Below, in pieces: positions 1 through 8,924 of a stretch of 64,000 bases of DNA. The position numbers and the translations under genes are program-made. Under the pieces are notes generated by a model that saw nothing but the letters and a program-made list of their open reading frames with translations, did no database searches and was not told the DNA's origin. The stretch is from positions 62,001 through 126,000 of the forward strand of contig NZ_RCTZ02000008.1 of the NCBI RefSeq assembly GCF_003667315.2, written 5' to 3'. The stretch is from Tropicibacter alexandrii (GTDB lineage: Bacteria; Pseudomonadota; Alphaproteobacteria; Rhodobacterales; Rhodobacteraceae). Positions within the stretch are counted from its first letter, which is position 1, and each line of letters opens with the position of its first letter.

Positions 1-427
1 AGACCGGATGGACCTGAAAGAAACTGATATCCGGCCCGGCCACCGCCGCCATGGGCAGGGCCAGCAAGACGATCAGGATGATGGCTTGGAACAGGTTGGC
101 GGGCTCTGCTGCGGCATGTTCTAGGTTCACGCCCCGATGCAGCATATCGGCAATGGCAAGGAACAATGTCTGCGCCGCGATCCCGCCCACCGCATTGGAA
201 AAGGCAAAGGCCGCGTCACCCGATGCAGCCCCGTCGATCGACACGACGATCCCGGCCAGCGAGGTCGCCCCGCCAAGGATGATCGCGCCCGCCATCGCCT
301 CGCCAAAGCCGGTGCGGTCGGCAATGATGTCGGCCAGCGCCGTCGCGCGGATCGAGACGATCACGACGATAACAGTGGTGATTGCAAAGAGGGCAAGCAG
401 CCAGACGAGGCTGAGATCGGCGAACAT
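1..427 (-). CDS. Na+/Ca2+ exchanger (CaCA family) membrane protein, partial
   Basis: The first 142 codons of a minus-strand gene run off the left edge of the window. The protein begins with a hydrophobic helix (MFADLSLVWLLALFAI). It then carries a GFGEAMAGAIILGGATSLAG segment that matches the alpha-1 repeat of the CaCA superfamily (E, then G-TSL), followed by a GDAAFAFSNAVGGIAAQT segment with the small-residue and Asn pattern of the second part of that repeat. Members are inner-membrane cation/Ca2+ antiporters with two such repeats, and only the N-terminal half is visible. The start is the ATG at 427. No partner gene is apparent. Family assignment is fairly good; ion specificity is unknown. 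Confidence 0.65.
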   Translation of the reverse strand, partial: MFADLSLVWLLALFAITTVIVVIVSIRATALADIIADRTGFGEAMAGAIILGGATSLAGIVVSIDGAASGDAAFAFSNAVGGIAAQTLFLAIADMLHRGVNLEHAAAEPANLFQAIILIVLLALPMAAVAGPDISFFQVHPV

Positions 428-480
428 GCTGTCCTTTCGGTGGCGTGTTCAGGCAACCGTCGCGCGCTGCAAAGGTTCCC

Positions 481-729
481 TCAGCCGCGCCGCAATTGCC
501 GCCAGACCCAGATCAGCAGGCTGGCCCCGGCGACACCCACGACCAGCTGCGGCAGCCACGCGTTCTCGGCAAAGATCCCGGCCCGCGCCAGCAGCCAGTT
601 CAGCACGACGGCCCCGATGATCCCGAGAATGATATTGGTGAAGATCCCCGTCTTGGCCTTCATGATATAGCTGGCGATCCAGCCCGCCAGCCCGCCGACG
701 ATGATCGATGCAAGAAATCCCAGTCCCAT
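481..729 (-). CDS. GlsB/YeaQ/YmgE family stress-response membrane protein
   Basis: A small 82-residue integral membrane protein starting MGLGFLASIIVGGLAGWIAS, with three hydrophobic segments and the family's early G-GGLAGWIA pattern followed by N-ILGIIGA. This is the transglycosylase-associated/GlsB family. Its members are small inner-membrane proteins often induced by stress, but their biochemical role is not established. The open frame extends 15 codons upstream, but this internal ATG at 729 gives the normal family N-terminus and length. It lies between the exchanger gene and dapD on the same strand. Confidence 0.85.
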   Translation of the reverse strand: MGLGFLASIIVGGLAGWIASYIMKAKTGIFTNIILGIIGAVVLNWLLARAGIFAENAWLPQLVVGVAGASLLIWVWRQLRRG

Positions 730-846
730 GCGCGCCCCTTGGTCAATTCGGCAGGTAAACGCGAGAGGCGGCAAAAGGTTCCCCTTGGTCCAAACAAAAA
801 CGCCCGGGCGTTCAGGCCCGGGCGTCGATACCAGTGGAACAGCGGG

Positions 847-1674
847 TCAGTCCCGCAGCAACTCGTTGATGCCGGTCTTGGAGCGGGTCTTTTCATCGAC
901 GCGCTTCACGATCACCGCGCAGTACAGGTTGATCCCGTTCTTCGACGGCATCGAACCGGCGACGACCACCGAATAGGGCGGGACCTCGCCATACATGACT
1001 TCGCCGGTCTCGCGGTCGACGATCTTGGTCGACTTGCCGATGAAGACACCCATGCCAAGGACCGAGCCTTCGCGCACGATGCAGCCCTCGACCACCTCGG
1101 AGCGGGCGCCGATAAAGCAGTTGTCCTCGATGATGGTCGGGCCGGCCTGCATGGGTTCCAGCACGCCGCCAATGCCGACGCCGCCGGACAGGTGGACGCC
1201 CTTGCCGATCTGCGCGCAGGAGCCAACGGTCGCCCAAGTGTCGACCATCGTGCCCGTGTCGACATAGGCGCCAAGGTTGACGAAGGACGGCATCAGCACC
1301 ACGCCCGGCGCGATGAAGGCGGACTTGCGCACGACGCAGTTCGGCACGGCGCGGAAGCCAGCCGATTTCCACTCGGACTCGCCCCAGCCCTTGAATTTGC
1401 TGTCGACCTTGTCCCACCAGCCGGACCCCTGCGGGCCATTGTCATGCACTTCCATGTCCTTGATGCGGAAGCCCAGCAGCACGGCCTTTTTCGCCCACTG
1501 GTTCACGTGCCAGTCGCCGTTTTCCATCTTTTGGGCCACGCGCAGCTTGCCGGAGTCCAGCGCGTTCAGCGTGTCCTCGATTGCCTCGCGGGTTTCACCG
1601 CCGGTCGTCGGCGTGATGGTGTCGCGCGCCTCCCAGGCGGCTTCGATGGCAGCTTCGAGCTGGGCGTTGGACAT
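847..1674 (-). CDS. dapD: 2,3,4,5-tetrahydropyridine-2,6-dicarboxylate N-succinyltransferase
   Basis: DapD (275 aa, the usual family length) transfers succinyl from succinyl-CoA to tetrahydrodipicolinate in the lysine/meso-diaminopimelate pathway, a cytosolic step feeding peptidoglycan. The N-terminal helical region ([18 protein letters not shown]) precedes a left-handed beta-helix made of hexapeptide repeats (for example [39 protein letters not shown]) starting near residue 120. The ATG at 1674 gives the expected MSNAQLE start and has a GGGAGG Shine-Dalgarno. It lies 67 bases downstream of the PLP-enzyme gene on the same strand. The aspartate-semialdehyde dehydrogenase gene (asd) of the same pathway is about 4 kb away. 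Confidence 0.96.
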   Translation of the reverse strand: MSNAQLEAAIEAAWEARDTITPTTGGETREAIEDTLNALDSGKLRVAQKMENGDWHVNQWAKKAVLLGFRIKDMEVHDNGPQGSGWWDKVDSKFKGWGESEWKSAGFRAVPNCVVRKSAFIAPGVVLMPSFVNLGAYVDTGTMVDTWATVGSCAQIGKGVHLSGGVGIGGVLEPMQAGPTIIEDNCFIGARSEVVEGCIVREGSVLGMGVFIGKSTKIVDRETGEVMYGEVPPYSVVVAGSMPSKNGINLYCAVIVKRVDEKTRSKTGINELLRD

Positions 1675-1708
1675 GGGGGCCTCCCTTGATGGATCACAAT
1701 TCCGGCGC

Positions 1709-1737
1709 GTTAGACACCAATTGACGGGTTCGCGCAA
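1709..1737 (-). promoter_or_regulatory. possible sigma70 promoter for dapD
   Basis: On the minus strand TTGCGC and TCTAAC are separated by 17 bases in the 67-base gap before dapD, about 35 bases from its ATG. The match to consensus is moderate and rests on eye inspection only; dapD may equally be cotranscribed with the upstream PLP-enzyme gene. Confidence 0.3.
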
Positions 1738-1741
1738 TCGC

Positions 1742-2656
1742 CTAGAGCGGGTCGGGCGCGGGGTTCGCACCGCAGACCAGCACCGCGACCCGCTCGCCCG
1801 GTTCCGGAACGTAAGCGCCCCATTGCAGCGCCGCCAGCGCGCAGGCCCCGGCGGGTTCGACCAGTTGGCGGTGGGCTTGCCACAGGCTGCGCTGGGCCTC
1901 GACGATGGCCCCGTCGGGGACTTCGACGGCGGTGATGCCTTGGGCAGCGGCCAGATCGTAGCAAATCTGCCCGATCCGACGTGCACCCAGCGCGTTGGCC
2001 GCCACGCCAGAGACCGGCACATCCACCGGGCCGCCCGCTTTCAGCGCCGCGGTCAGCGCGTTGCAGGACATCGGCTCCACGGCAACGATCTTGCGTGCGC
2101 CTTGCGCCCAGGCCAAGGCCCCGGCGATCAGGCCGCCGCCGCCCACGGCGATCAGCACCGTATCGGCCTCCAACCCCTGTTGCTCCCATTCGCGCAACAG
2201 CGTGCCTTGGCCCGCAACAGTGAGCGGCGCGTCATAGGCGTGCACCTGACACGCCCCGCGTTCTTCTTCGTAGCGTTTCGCCATGTCCAGCGCGTCGGCA
2301 TATTCGCCCGGCACCACCGTCAGATCGGCACCCGAGCGTTCGATCACCGCGATCTTGGCCGGCCCGGCCATTTCCGGGACGAAAATATGCGCGGGATAGC
2401 CCAGCGATTTCGCCGCAAACCCCACCGCCGCGCCGTGATTGCCCCCCGACGCCGCCACGACGCCGCCCTCGGGCACGTCCATCGCCATCAGCGAGTTGAA
2501 CGCGCCACGCGCCTTGAAGCTGCCGGTGTGCTGAAGCTGCTCCAGCTTCAACTCGATCTCGCGGCTCCACAGCGCGTCGCTGCGCATGACCGGCGTAACC
2601 ACGGTCTTGCCCTCGATCCGGGCGCTGGCGGTTTCGATCTCGGTTTTCCAATCCAT
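1742..2656 (-). CDS. PLP-dependent threonine/serine dehydratase-like enzyme
   Basis: A 304-residue fold-type II PLP enzyme of the threonine dehydratase (IlvA/TdcB catalytic domain) type. The PLP lysine is K48 in TGSFKARGA, the substrate loop is SGGNH at 70-74, and the phosphate-binding glycine loop is GGGG at 172-175. There is no C-terminal ACT domain, so it resembles catabolic L-threonine/L-serine dehydratases or serine racemase-like proteins rather than feedback-regulated IlvA. Such enzymes deaminate Thr/Ser to 2-oxobutyrate/pyruvate plus ammonia. The start is the ATG at 2656 (MDWKTEI); the open frame continues far upstream but that part is antisense to the neighbouring gene. The exact substrate cannot be told. 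Confidence 0.85.
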   Translation of the reverse strand: MDWKTEIETASARIEGKTVVTPVMRSDALWSREIELKLEQLQHTGSFKARGAFNSLMAMDVPEGGVVAASGGNHGAAVGFAAKSLGYPAHIFVPEMAGPAKIAVIERSGADLTVVPGEYADALDMAKRYEEERGACQVHAYDAPLTVAGQGTLLREWEQQGLEADTVLIAVGGGGLIAGALAWAQGARKIVAVEPMSCNALTAALKAGGPVDVPVSGVAANALGARRIGQICYDLAAAQGITAVEVPDGAIVEAQRSLWQAHRQLVEPAGACALAALQWGAYVPEPGERVAVLVCGANPAPDPL

Positions 2657-2728
2657 GGCGGGCCTGCTCTCTGGTGCTTTTGTCCACAGGCATATACGTC
2701 TGGGGCAAAGCCAACAAGGAGCGGCCCA

Positions 2729-3571
2729 TTGACCGACAAACGCCGAAGCCCGCTGCGCGATGCAAATCTGGACCGCGATACCGCAGCGCAAATCCCCGAT
2801 ACGCCGCAGACCCGCTCGCCCAGCTATCGTCTGGCCTTTGCCGACGAGGCGTTTCTGGGTCTGGAAGAGCTGCGCCCGGTGCGCCTGCAACTGGAATTGC
2901 TGAAATTCGAACTGCTGCTGAACGAACACGGGATCGACTCGACCGTCGTGCTGTTCGGCGGCGCGCGCATCCCGTCGCCTGCCGAAAAGGACGGTGCGCG
3001 CACCAAGACGCTGGCCGACCTGTCGCATTTCTACGACGAGGCGCGCAGCTTTGCCCGGCTGATGACGCGCAAGGCGCTGGAAACCGGCAACCGTGAATTC
3101 GTCGTCGTGACGGGCGGTGGCCCCGGCGTGATGGAAGCCGGGAACCTTGGCGCGCAGGAAGAGGGCGGCGTCAGCATCGGGTTGAACATCGTGCTGCCGC
3201 ATGAACAGGCGCCAAACCCCTATGTGACGCCTGACCTTGCTTTCAACTTCCACTATTTCGCGATCCGCAAGATGCATTTCCTGATGCGCGCGCGGGCGAT
3301 CTGCGTCTTTCCCGGCGGCTTCGGCACGCTGGACGAGCTGTTCGAGACGCTGACCCTGATCCAGACCGGCCGCATGCAGCGCGTGCCCGTACTGCTGTTC
3401 GGGCGGGCCTTTTGGGAAAGCATCGTCAACTGGGACGCGCTGTCCGAGGCCGGGACGATCAGCCCCGAGGACCTTGACCTGTTCCGCTTCGTCGAAAGCG
3501 CCGAAGAGGCCGCCGAGATCGTCGAGAACTGGGAGCCGGCCCCGCCCCGCAGCGACATTCCCGGGCGCTGA
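2729..3571 (+). CDS. LOG family protein (TIGR00730-like nucleoside-5'-monophosphate phosphoribohydrolase)
   Basis: A 280-residue LOG (lonely-guy) family protein of the longer bacterial type. The Rossmann-like fold shows VVLFGGARIPSP near residue 73, a GGGPGVMEA motif at 129-137 and the signature PGGFGTLDE at 195-203 (family consensus PGGxGTxxE, which binds and hydrolyses nucleotide 5'-monophosphates). Some LOG proteins release cytokinin-type bases; the bacterial role is often nucleotide salvage. The start is a TTG at 2729, chosen because an AAGGAG ribosome binding site lies 8 bases upstream and no ATG fits. It is divergent from the PLP-enzyme gene and ends 3 bases from the convergent polysaccharide gene. 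Confidence 0.88.
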   Translation: MTDKRRSPLRDANLDRDTAAQIPDTPQTRSPSYRLAFADEAFLGLEELRPVRLQLELLKFELLLNEHGIDSTVVLFGGARIPSPAEKDGARTKTLADLSHFYDEARSFARLMTRKALETGNREFVVVTGGGPGVMEAGNLGAQEEGGVSIGLNIVLPHEQAPNPYVTPDLAFNFHYFAIRKMHFLMRARAICVFPGGFGTLDELFETLTLIQTGRMQRVPVLLFGRAFWESIVNWDALSEAGTISPEDLDLFRFVESAEEAAEIVENWEPAPPRSDIPGR

Positions 3572-3574
3572 GGG

Positions 3575-5440
3575 TCAGCCCTCTGCCACCCCGACGGTCT
3601 GCGCGCGCTCGACCCAACGAGCGATCACGGCGCGCGCGGCCGCCTCATCGCGCTGGTCAAGCGCGCGGCGCAGGTCCTTGAGCGCGGTGGCCACCTCGAA
3701 TTCGGAAAGGCTGGTTTCCTGCGCGCGCAGGATTTTCTGATGCGGGGTGGTCAGCATGTCCGAGGAAATCAGCAACTCCTCGTGCATTTTCTCGCCGGGG
3801 CGCAGGCCGGTGATCTGAATCTCGATATCGCCGCCGGGGTTTTCGTCATCCTTGACGGTGAACCCGGCGCCCTCGATCATCTGACGGGCGAGTTTTTCAA
3901 TGGGCACCGGATCGCCCATATCCAGCACGAAGACATCGCCGCCCCGCGCAAAGGACCCGGCCAGCAGAACCAGCCGCGCGGCCTCTGATATCGTCATGAA
4001 GTAGCGCGTCACACGCCGGTCGGTCAGTGTCACCGGGCCGCCACGCGCGATCTGCTCCTCGAACAGCGGGATGACCGACCCGGACGAGCCCAGCACATTG
4101 CCGAACCGCACCATCGAATAGCGCGTGCCCATGGACCGCGATGCAAGATCCTGCACCACCAGTTCGGCCAGCCGTTTCGACGCGCCCATGACATTGGTCG
4201 GGCGCACGGCCTTGTCTGTCGACACGAGGATAAACCGTTCGACCCCGGCATCGCGCGCGGCCTCGGCCATCAGCTTGGTGCCCAGCACGTTGTTGGCCAG
4301 TCCGGCAAGGGCGTTTTGCTCGACCATGGGCAGGTGCTTGTAGGCGGCGGCATGCAGCACGACATCGACATGGTGGCGTTCCAGCACGTCTTGCATCAGG
4401 CTTTCATCCAGAACCGAGCCCAGCACTGGCACGATCGGCATCGCCGCTTCGAGATCGCGCAATTCCTTGTTGATGTTGTACAGCGCCAATTCCGAGTGAT
4501 CGACCAGCACGATGCAGGCGGGTTTGCACGCGATCAGTTGTCGGCACAGTTCCGAGCCGATTGAGCCGCCCGCCCCGGTCACGAGGATGCGGCGCCCGGA
4601 ATAGGCATGGCTGACGCCGGGCAGTTCCTTTTCCAGACGGTTGCGGCCCAGCAGGTCGTGGATCGAGACCGGCGTAACCTTCTGCCGCAACTCGCCCTCG
4701 CCGACCAGTTGCGCGAAGGACGGCAGGGCATGCACCTCGATCCCGATGCCGCGCAGGCGGTGGGCAATGCGCGCCAGCGCCGGTTGGCTGATCGACGGCA
4801 TGGCCAGAACGATCCGGTCGATGCGCTTTTCCTCGACCAGCTTTTGCAGGTTGGCGGGTGCATAGACCCGCAGGCCGGAGACATCGAGGCTTTGCAAAGT
4901 GGGGTTGTCATCGAGAAAGGCGACCGGCGTTATGTCGTTGCCATGACGCAGGGCTGCGGCCAATTGCTGGCCCGTCTGGCCTGCACCGTAGATCAGCACG
5001 CGGATGCGGTCGCTGCCCCGCCGGTAGATCTGGATGATGAGTTGCCGGAAAGCGACGCGCCACGTGACCGACATGACCGTCAGCAGCAGCGTGAAGATGA
5101 AGTAGACACCGGGGGCCAGACCGATTGCCATCGCGGTATCGACCGCAACCGCAAGGCTGCCAAGGGACACCGCGTACAATGCGGTGCGCACGACGCCGCG
5201 CATCTCGTAGGCGTTCAGCCGGATGCGGGTCAGCCCCAGCTTCCACCCGAGCAGGGCAGCAGGCAGCGCGAGGGCCGCGGTGATCGGCCAGACCTGCCCA
5301 AGCGTCGACATGTCCGCCCGTGTCGAGCTTTCGAGGACCAAGGCCATGTACAGCGCCGACGGGATCACGAGGATGTCGAGAACGGTGAAGACGAACTGTT
5401 TTTGAGAACGCGACAGGGCTGTCACGATTTTGTAGAACAT
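3575..5440 (-). CDS. FlaA1/CapD-type membrane nucleoside-diphosphate-sugar epimerase/dehydratase
   Basis: A 621-residue polysaccharide biosynthesis protein. The N-terminal 120 residues contain four hydrophobic segments. A first Rossmann domain has GAGQTG at 152-157, and the catalytic SDR domain opens with TGAGGSIG at 288-295 and carries STDKAVRPTNVMGASKR, in which Met takes the place of the usual catalytic Tyr, as in WbpM/FlaA1/PglF enzymes. The family converts UDP-GlcNAc-type sugars to 4-keto-6-deoxy intermediates for capsule, O-antigen or glycan synthesis at the inner membrane. ATG 5440 gives the MFYKIVTAL start; 36 further in-frame codons upstream look non-coding. No other glycan genes are adjacent. 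Confidence 0.9.
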   Translation of the reverse strand: MFYKIVTALSRSQKQFVFTVLDILVIPSALYMALVLESSTRADMSTLGQVWPITAALALPAALLGWKLGLTRIRLNAYEMRGVVRTALYAVSLGSLAVAVDTAMAIGLAPGVYFIFTLLLTVMSVTWRVAFRQLIIQIYRRGSDRIRVLIYGAGQTGQQLAAALRHGNDITPVAFLDDNPTLQSLDVSGLRVYAPANLQKLVEEKRIDRIVLAMPSISQPALARIAHRLRGIGIEVHALPSFAQLVGEGELRQKVTPVSIHDLLGRNRLEKELPGVSHAYSGRRILVTGAGGSIGSELCRQLIACKPACIVLVDHSELALYNINKELRDLEAAMPIVPVLGSVLDESLMQDVLERHHVDVVLHAAAYKHLPMVEQNALAGLANNVLGTKLMAEAARDAGVERFILVSTDKAVRPTNVMGASKRLAELVVQDLASRSMGTRYSMVRFGNVLGSSGSVIPLFEEQIARGGPVTLTDRRVTRYFMTISEAARLVLLAGSFARGGDVFVLDMGDPVPIEKLARQMIEGAGFTVKDDENPGGDIEIQITGLRPGEKMHEELLISSDMLTTPHQKILRAQETSLSEFEVATALKDLRRALDQRDEAAARAVIARWVERAQTVGVAEG

Positions 5441-5782
5441 TGTATTGCCGTCCCTCGCGCCTGCCCTTGAGCCTGCGCCTGTCATGCAGCCGCCAATCTG
5501 GCCCATCCCACGAAGCCAGCAGCGGGCACACGAATTTTCGTTCCCCAACTTTACCTTAAAACAGTGTCCAAATCGTGAGCAAGCAACATTTGCCGCAGTG
5601 CGGAAACGGGGCTGATTTGTGCCGGTTGCGCCGGTTCAGGGCGCAAATCCACCGGTTTTCCGGTCGCCGCAGACTCGACACGGGTCAGAATCGCCCTTTC
5701 ATACACTCGAACGCTGGGATATGACGCGCGCTGTTGGTCAGGCAGGGGCCTGACCGGCTACGCGAACCGATAGGAGGGCCAA
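5441..5782. other. intergenic region upstream of the divergent capD-like gene and asd
   Basis: This 342-base gap separates two divergent genes and must hold both promoters. It includes a relatively AT-rich patch around 5540-5600 and GGAGGG just before the asd ATG. I could not identify a convincing -35/-10 pair with normal spacing in either direction, nor a hairpin leader. Confidence 0.4.
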
Positions 5783-6805
5783 ATGGGCTACAAGGTTGTC
5801 GTCGCGGGTGCCACGGGTAATGTGGGCCGCGAAATGCTGAACATCCTCGACGAACGGGCATTCCCGATCGACGAGATCGCCGTGCTGGCGTCGCGCAAAT
5901 CGCTCGGCACCGAGGTTTCGTTCGGTGACAAGACCCTCAAGACCCAAGACCTCGATACTTTCGATTTCACCGGCTGGGACATGGCGCTGTTTGCCGTGGG
6001 GTCCGAGGCGACGAAGAAATACGCGCCGAAGGCCGCGTCGCAGGGCTGCGTGGTGATCGACAACTCGTCGCTCTATCGCTACGACCCGGACGTGCCGCTG
6101 GTCGTGCCGGAGGTCAACGCCGACGCCGTGATGGGCTACACCAAGAAGAACATCATCGCGAACCCCAACTGCTCGACCGCGCAGATGGTGGTGGCGCTCA
6201 AGCCGCTGCATGATCGCGCCCGCATCAAGCGTGTCGTGGTGTCGACCTACCAGTCGGTGTCCGGCTCGGGCAAGGCGGCGATCGACGAGCTGTGGGACCA
6301 GACCAAGGCGCATTACAACCCGACCGACGACTACCAGCGCAAGGTCTACCCGAAGGACATCGCCTTCAACGTGATCCCGCATATCGACGTCTTCCTCGAC
6401 GATGGCTCGACCAAGGAAGAGTGGAAGATGGTCGCCGAGACGAAGAAGATCGTCGATCCGTCGATCAAGGTCACCGCAACCTGCGTGCGCGTACCGGTTT
6501 TCGTTGGCCACTCCGAGGCGATCAACATCGAATTCCATGATTTCCTCGACGAGGACGAAGCCCGCGAGATCCTGCGCGAGGCGCCCGGCATCATGGTGAT
6601 CGACAAGCGCGAGGATGGCGGCTACGTCACGCCCAAGGAATGTGTGGGGGATTTCGCCACCTTCATCAGCCGTATCCGTCAGGATTCGACCATCGAGAAT
6701 GGTCTGAACCTGTGGTGCGTCTCTGACAACCTGCGCAAGGGCGCGGCGCTGAACGCCGTGCAGATTGCCGAGGTTCTGGGCCAGAAGGCACTGAAGAAGG
6801 GCTGA
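5783..6805 (+). CDS. asd: aspartate-semialdehyde dehydrogenase
   Basis: A 340-residue enzyme that reduces 4-aspartyl phosphate to aspartate semialdehyde with NADPH, the branch point to lysine/DAP, threonine and methionine. The NADP loop GATGNVGRE is at 9-17 and the catalytic cysteine is C130 in ANPNCSTAQM. The substrate-binding STYQSVSGSG segment follows near residue 155. The length and start MGYKVVVAGATG are normal, with an AGGAGGG ribosome binding site. It is monocistronic: a strong terminator follows at 6824. Confidence 0.97.
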   Translation: MGYKVVVAGATGNVGREMLNILDERAFPIDEIAVLASRKSLGTEVSFGDKTLKTQDLDTFDFTGWDMALFAVGSEATKKYAPKAASQGCVVIDNSSLYRYDPDVPLVVPEVNADAVMGYTKKNIIANPNCSTAQMVVALKPLHDRARIKRVVVSTYQSVSGSGKAAIDELWDQTKAHYNPTDDYQRKVYPKDIAFNVIPHIDVFLDDGSTKEEWKMVAETKKIVDPSIKVTATCVRVPVFVGHSEAINIEFHDFLDEDEAREILREAPGIMVIDKREDGGYVTPKECVGDFATFISRIRQDSTIENGLNLWCVSDNLRKGAALNAVQIAEVLGQKALKKG

Positions 6806-6823
6806 TTGCCTGCGAATTGAGGG

Positions 6824-6857
6824 AAAGCCGGGTTGCCGCGAGGCCGCCCGGCTTTTT
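6824..6857 (+). terminator. Rho-independent terminator of asd
   Basis: A nine-base stem (AAAGCCGGG ... CCCGGCTTT) with a 14-base loop runs into a T run 19 bases after the asd stop. Confidence 0.85.
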
Positions 6858-7110
6858 CATGCCTAGTCGTTCGGATAGGCAAGCTGTCCGTTTCGACCGG
6901 GTCCCTATGCGACCCACGCGTTGGGTCTTGGACCGTTCGGGTATATACACTGCGTATCGGTCGATTGATCGACCCGGCCAGAACGGCTGTCCATCGGGTG
7001 GTGATGTCCGGGTGTTGCTCCCTGTCGATACGCCATGGTCCCGAATTGCGATGCTGCTGCGGCCGCCGGTTCTCTCTGTCTCTCTTCCGGCTGGCTGCGG
7101 CGGTCATGCA
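6858..7110. other. non-coding gap after asd
   Basis: No protein-like frame was recognised here. The only structures seen are an interrupted palindrome, GGTCGAT then TGATCGACC, near 6959 and a TATATACAC patch near 6942. The open frames crossing this gap look like antisense shadows. Confidence 0.35.
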
Positions 7111-7635
7111 TCAGACATGGCGCACGAGCCGTGTCGCCGCGCCGCCAGTGTCGGAAACGGGACGCGTTGCGGAATGCGTCTGCCATCTGGCCACGGGATC
7201 GGGACGATTGTCCGGTTTCGGTCGGTCTACTCCCGCACACGCCGGTTCTTGCGGACGCATCCCGTGAAAGCCCGACCCGAAGCGCCGGGAGAGGGCGCTG
7301 ACATCCTGACCCAGCTTGGACGCGCTGCACAACCTCTGCCCCGACGGATGCCGCACGAGGTCGACCCCCTCGTCGCCAGCACGCAGCGCATAGCCCTTGA
7401 GCATCAGGCGTCCCTGAAGTTCCGCCCAGCTCGCGGCCTTTTCGAAATCGTCCGACAACTGTCCGCGCACCTGCGCCAGCGGCGTCACGCCAAGCGCGCC
7501 CTTGGTCCGCAACAGTTCGGCCGAGAGGGTCTGGCGCATCATCTGCTCCAGCGGCACACCACGCCGGGTGGCCAGGCGCGCCGCCGCCTCCCATAGGGCG
7601 CGCGGCATGCGCAAAGTGATCTCGACCTCATCCAT
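7111..7635 (-). CDS. ribbon-helix-helix protein with a C-terminal KGY/CxxS/LG domain, unknown function
   Basis: A 174-residue protein. Residues 1-45 (MDEVEITLRMPRALWEAAAR then GVPLEQMMRQTL) look like a ribbon-helix-helix DNA-binding fold. Residues about 68-117 form a second module, WAELQGRLMLKGYALRAG ... SGQRLCSASKLGQ ... RFGSGF, which aligns with the whole core of the protein encoded divergently at 7760-8095. After about residue 118 the sequence is low-complexity and Pro/Arg-rich and could be read-through after a lost stop or frameshift. An autoregulatory role is inferred from the DNA-binding fold and divergent layout only. I do not recognise a named family for the second module. Confidence 0.6.
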   Translation of the reverse strand: MDEVEITLRMPRALWEAAARLATRRGVPLEQMMRQTLSAELLRTKGALGVTPLAQVRGQLSDDFEKAASWAELQGRLMLKGYALRAGDEGVDLVRHPSGQRLCSASKLGQDVSALSRRFGSGFHGMRPQEPACAGVDRPKPDNRPDPVARWQTHSATRPVSDTGGAATRLVRHV

Positions 7636-7759
7636 GGGCCGATCATGCCGAACGCATGGTTAAGGGGGCGTTACGAATTCCACGAAAAGCTGAATAAATC
7701 TGCCTCAATTTCGCCTGTTTTGCGTGCCACGCTGGGCGATACTTTCAAGGAGACCCGTC

Positions 7760-8095
7760 ATGCGACATCAGCCAGATATCTCGGCGGGGTGGGTTGACTC
7801 CACCGCGACGCATACGCTTCCGGCACCGCTGGACAGCGAAACCCGCGCCTTGTTGCGCCTGTTCCTTGCGCCGATCCTCGAAACCGCGACCTCGTGGGAG
7901 GATTTGGGCCAGCGGCTCGCGACCAAGGGATACCGGCTCGGGTTTCTGTCCGGGCATCTGGTCATCCGCAACGAGGCGGGCGAGGCGGTCTGTACCGGCA
8001 GCGGTCTGGGCACCCCGCTGGCCGAGATCGCGGCGCGGATCGGGCGGCCATGCGTCAAGGCGCATCCCGGCGGGCAGTCCGGCGAATTGAACTGA
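7760..8095 (+). CDS. small protein carrying the same KGY/CxxS/LG domain, unknown function
   Basis: A 111-residue protein starting MRHQPDIS. The ATG at 7760 is preferred over an upstream in-frame ATG because an AAGGAG site lies 7 bases before it. After a 30-residue leader the core reads SWEDLGQRLATKGYRLGF ... GEAVCTGSGLGTP ... RIGRPC, matching the second module of the divergent RHH protein at W, L, RL, KGY, C-x-x-S/G and LG. It has no helix-turn-helix of its own. The 124-base shared upstream region is AT-rich and probably carries both promoters. Function is unknown. Confidence 0.65.
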   Translation: MRHQPDISAGWVDSTATHTLPAPLDSETRALLRLFLAPILETATSWEDLGQRLATKGYRLGFLSGHLVIRNEAGEAVCTGSGLGTPLAEIAARIGRPCVKAHPGGQSGELN

Positions 8096-8135
8096 GATCA
8101 CCCGCGCCGTGACGCGCGGCGCTGTTGGACAACCG

Positions 8136-8777
8136 TCACAGCGGCAGGAAATTGCCCGATTTCGGGTCAAAGCATTCAAGCCCGCCTTCGCCGATATCGG
8201 TCCACAGCCCGTGCAGTGTCAGTCGGCCACCCTCGACCGCGTCCTTGACGAAGGGGAAGGTCATCAGGTTGCGCAGGGACACGACCACGGCCTCCTTTTC
8301 AAGCGCGGTGGGCATGTCAGGGCTGTCCTTGACCGCCTCGTATCCGGGCCGCAGGATATCCATCCAGCGCCCGACGAAGGATGTCTTGTCCTCCAATGCC
8401 GGTGCGCGGCCTTCGCACATGTCGAAACAGCCCTGCACGCCGCCGCACTGGCTGTGCCCCAGAACGATCACATGCGCGACCTTCAGGGCGGTCACGGCGT
8501 ATTCCACCGCTGCCGAGGTGCCGTGCTGGTTGCCGTCGGGCTCGTAGGGCGGCACGAGATTGGCGATGTTGCGGTGGATGAAGAACTCGCCCTGATCGGC
8601 CCCGAAGATCGAGGTCACATGCACGCGCGAATCGCAGCACGAGATCACCATCGCCCGCGGGCGCTGCCCCTCGTCGGCAAGGCGACGATACCAAGCGTGG
8701 TTCTCGGCGAACTGCGTCGCCTTCCAGCCGTGATAGCGCTGAACCAGATAGGCGGGCAGGGGGCGGGCGAAGTCCAT
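8136..8777 (-). CDS. beta-class carbonic anhydrase
   Basis: A 213-residue zinc enzyme interconverting CO2 and bicarbonate. The hallmark CxDSR motif is CCDSR, with C47, D49 and R51, and the second zinc-ligand pair is in GHSQCGG (H108 and C111). The conserved HRNIANLVP segment is near 68. The start MDFARPLPAYL and length are typical of the alphaproteobacterial cytosolic enzyme. It stands alone, 40 bases from the convergent small gene and divergent from the gene at 8925. Confidence 0.95.
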   Translation of the reverse strand: MDFARPLPAYLVQRYHGWKATQFAENHAWYRRLADEGQRPRAMVISCCDSRVHVTSIFGADQGEFFIHRNIANLVPPYEPDGNQHGTSAAVEYAVTALKVAHVIVLGHSQCGGVQGCFDMCEGRAPALEDKTSFVGRWMDILRPGYEAVKDSPDMPTALEKEAVVVSLRNLMTFPFVKDAVEGGRLTLHGLWTDIGEGGLECFDPKSGNFLPL

Positions 8778-8924
8778 GGCATCCTCCGTCAGGGGCGTTC
8801 GTTCCGGACTAGCTTCTATTCAAGGGAAATTCGAGGGAAAAGGCTGTTTGCGCCTAACCTTTTGGGAACCTCGACCGGGTTAGTGTGTCCTTGCCGTGGG
8901 GGCTACTAGACTTGGGGTGAGATA

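Noticed and set aside
1277-2728. Long 5' extension of the LOG-family gene through the PLP-enzyme region
   Set aside because: The extension is antisense to a well-conserved dehydratase gene, and a TTG with a strong AAGGAG site at 2729 gives the family length.
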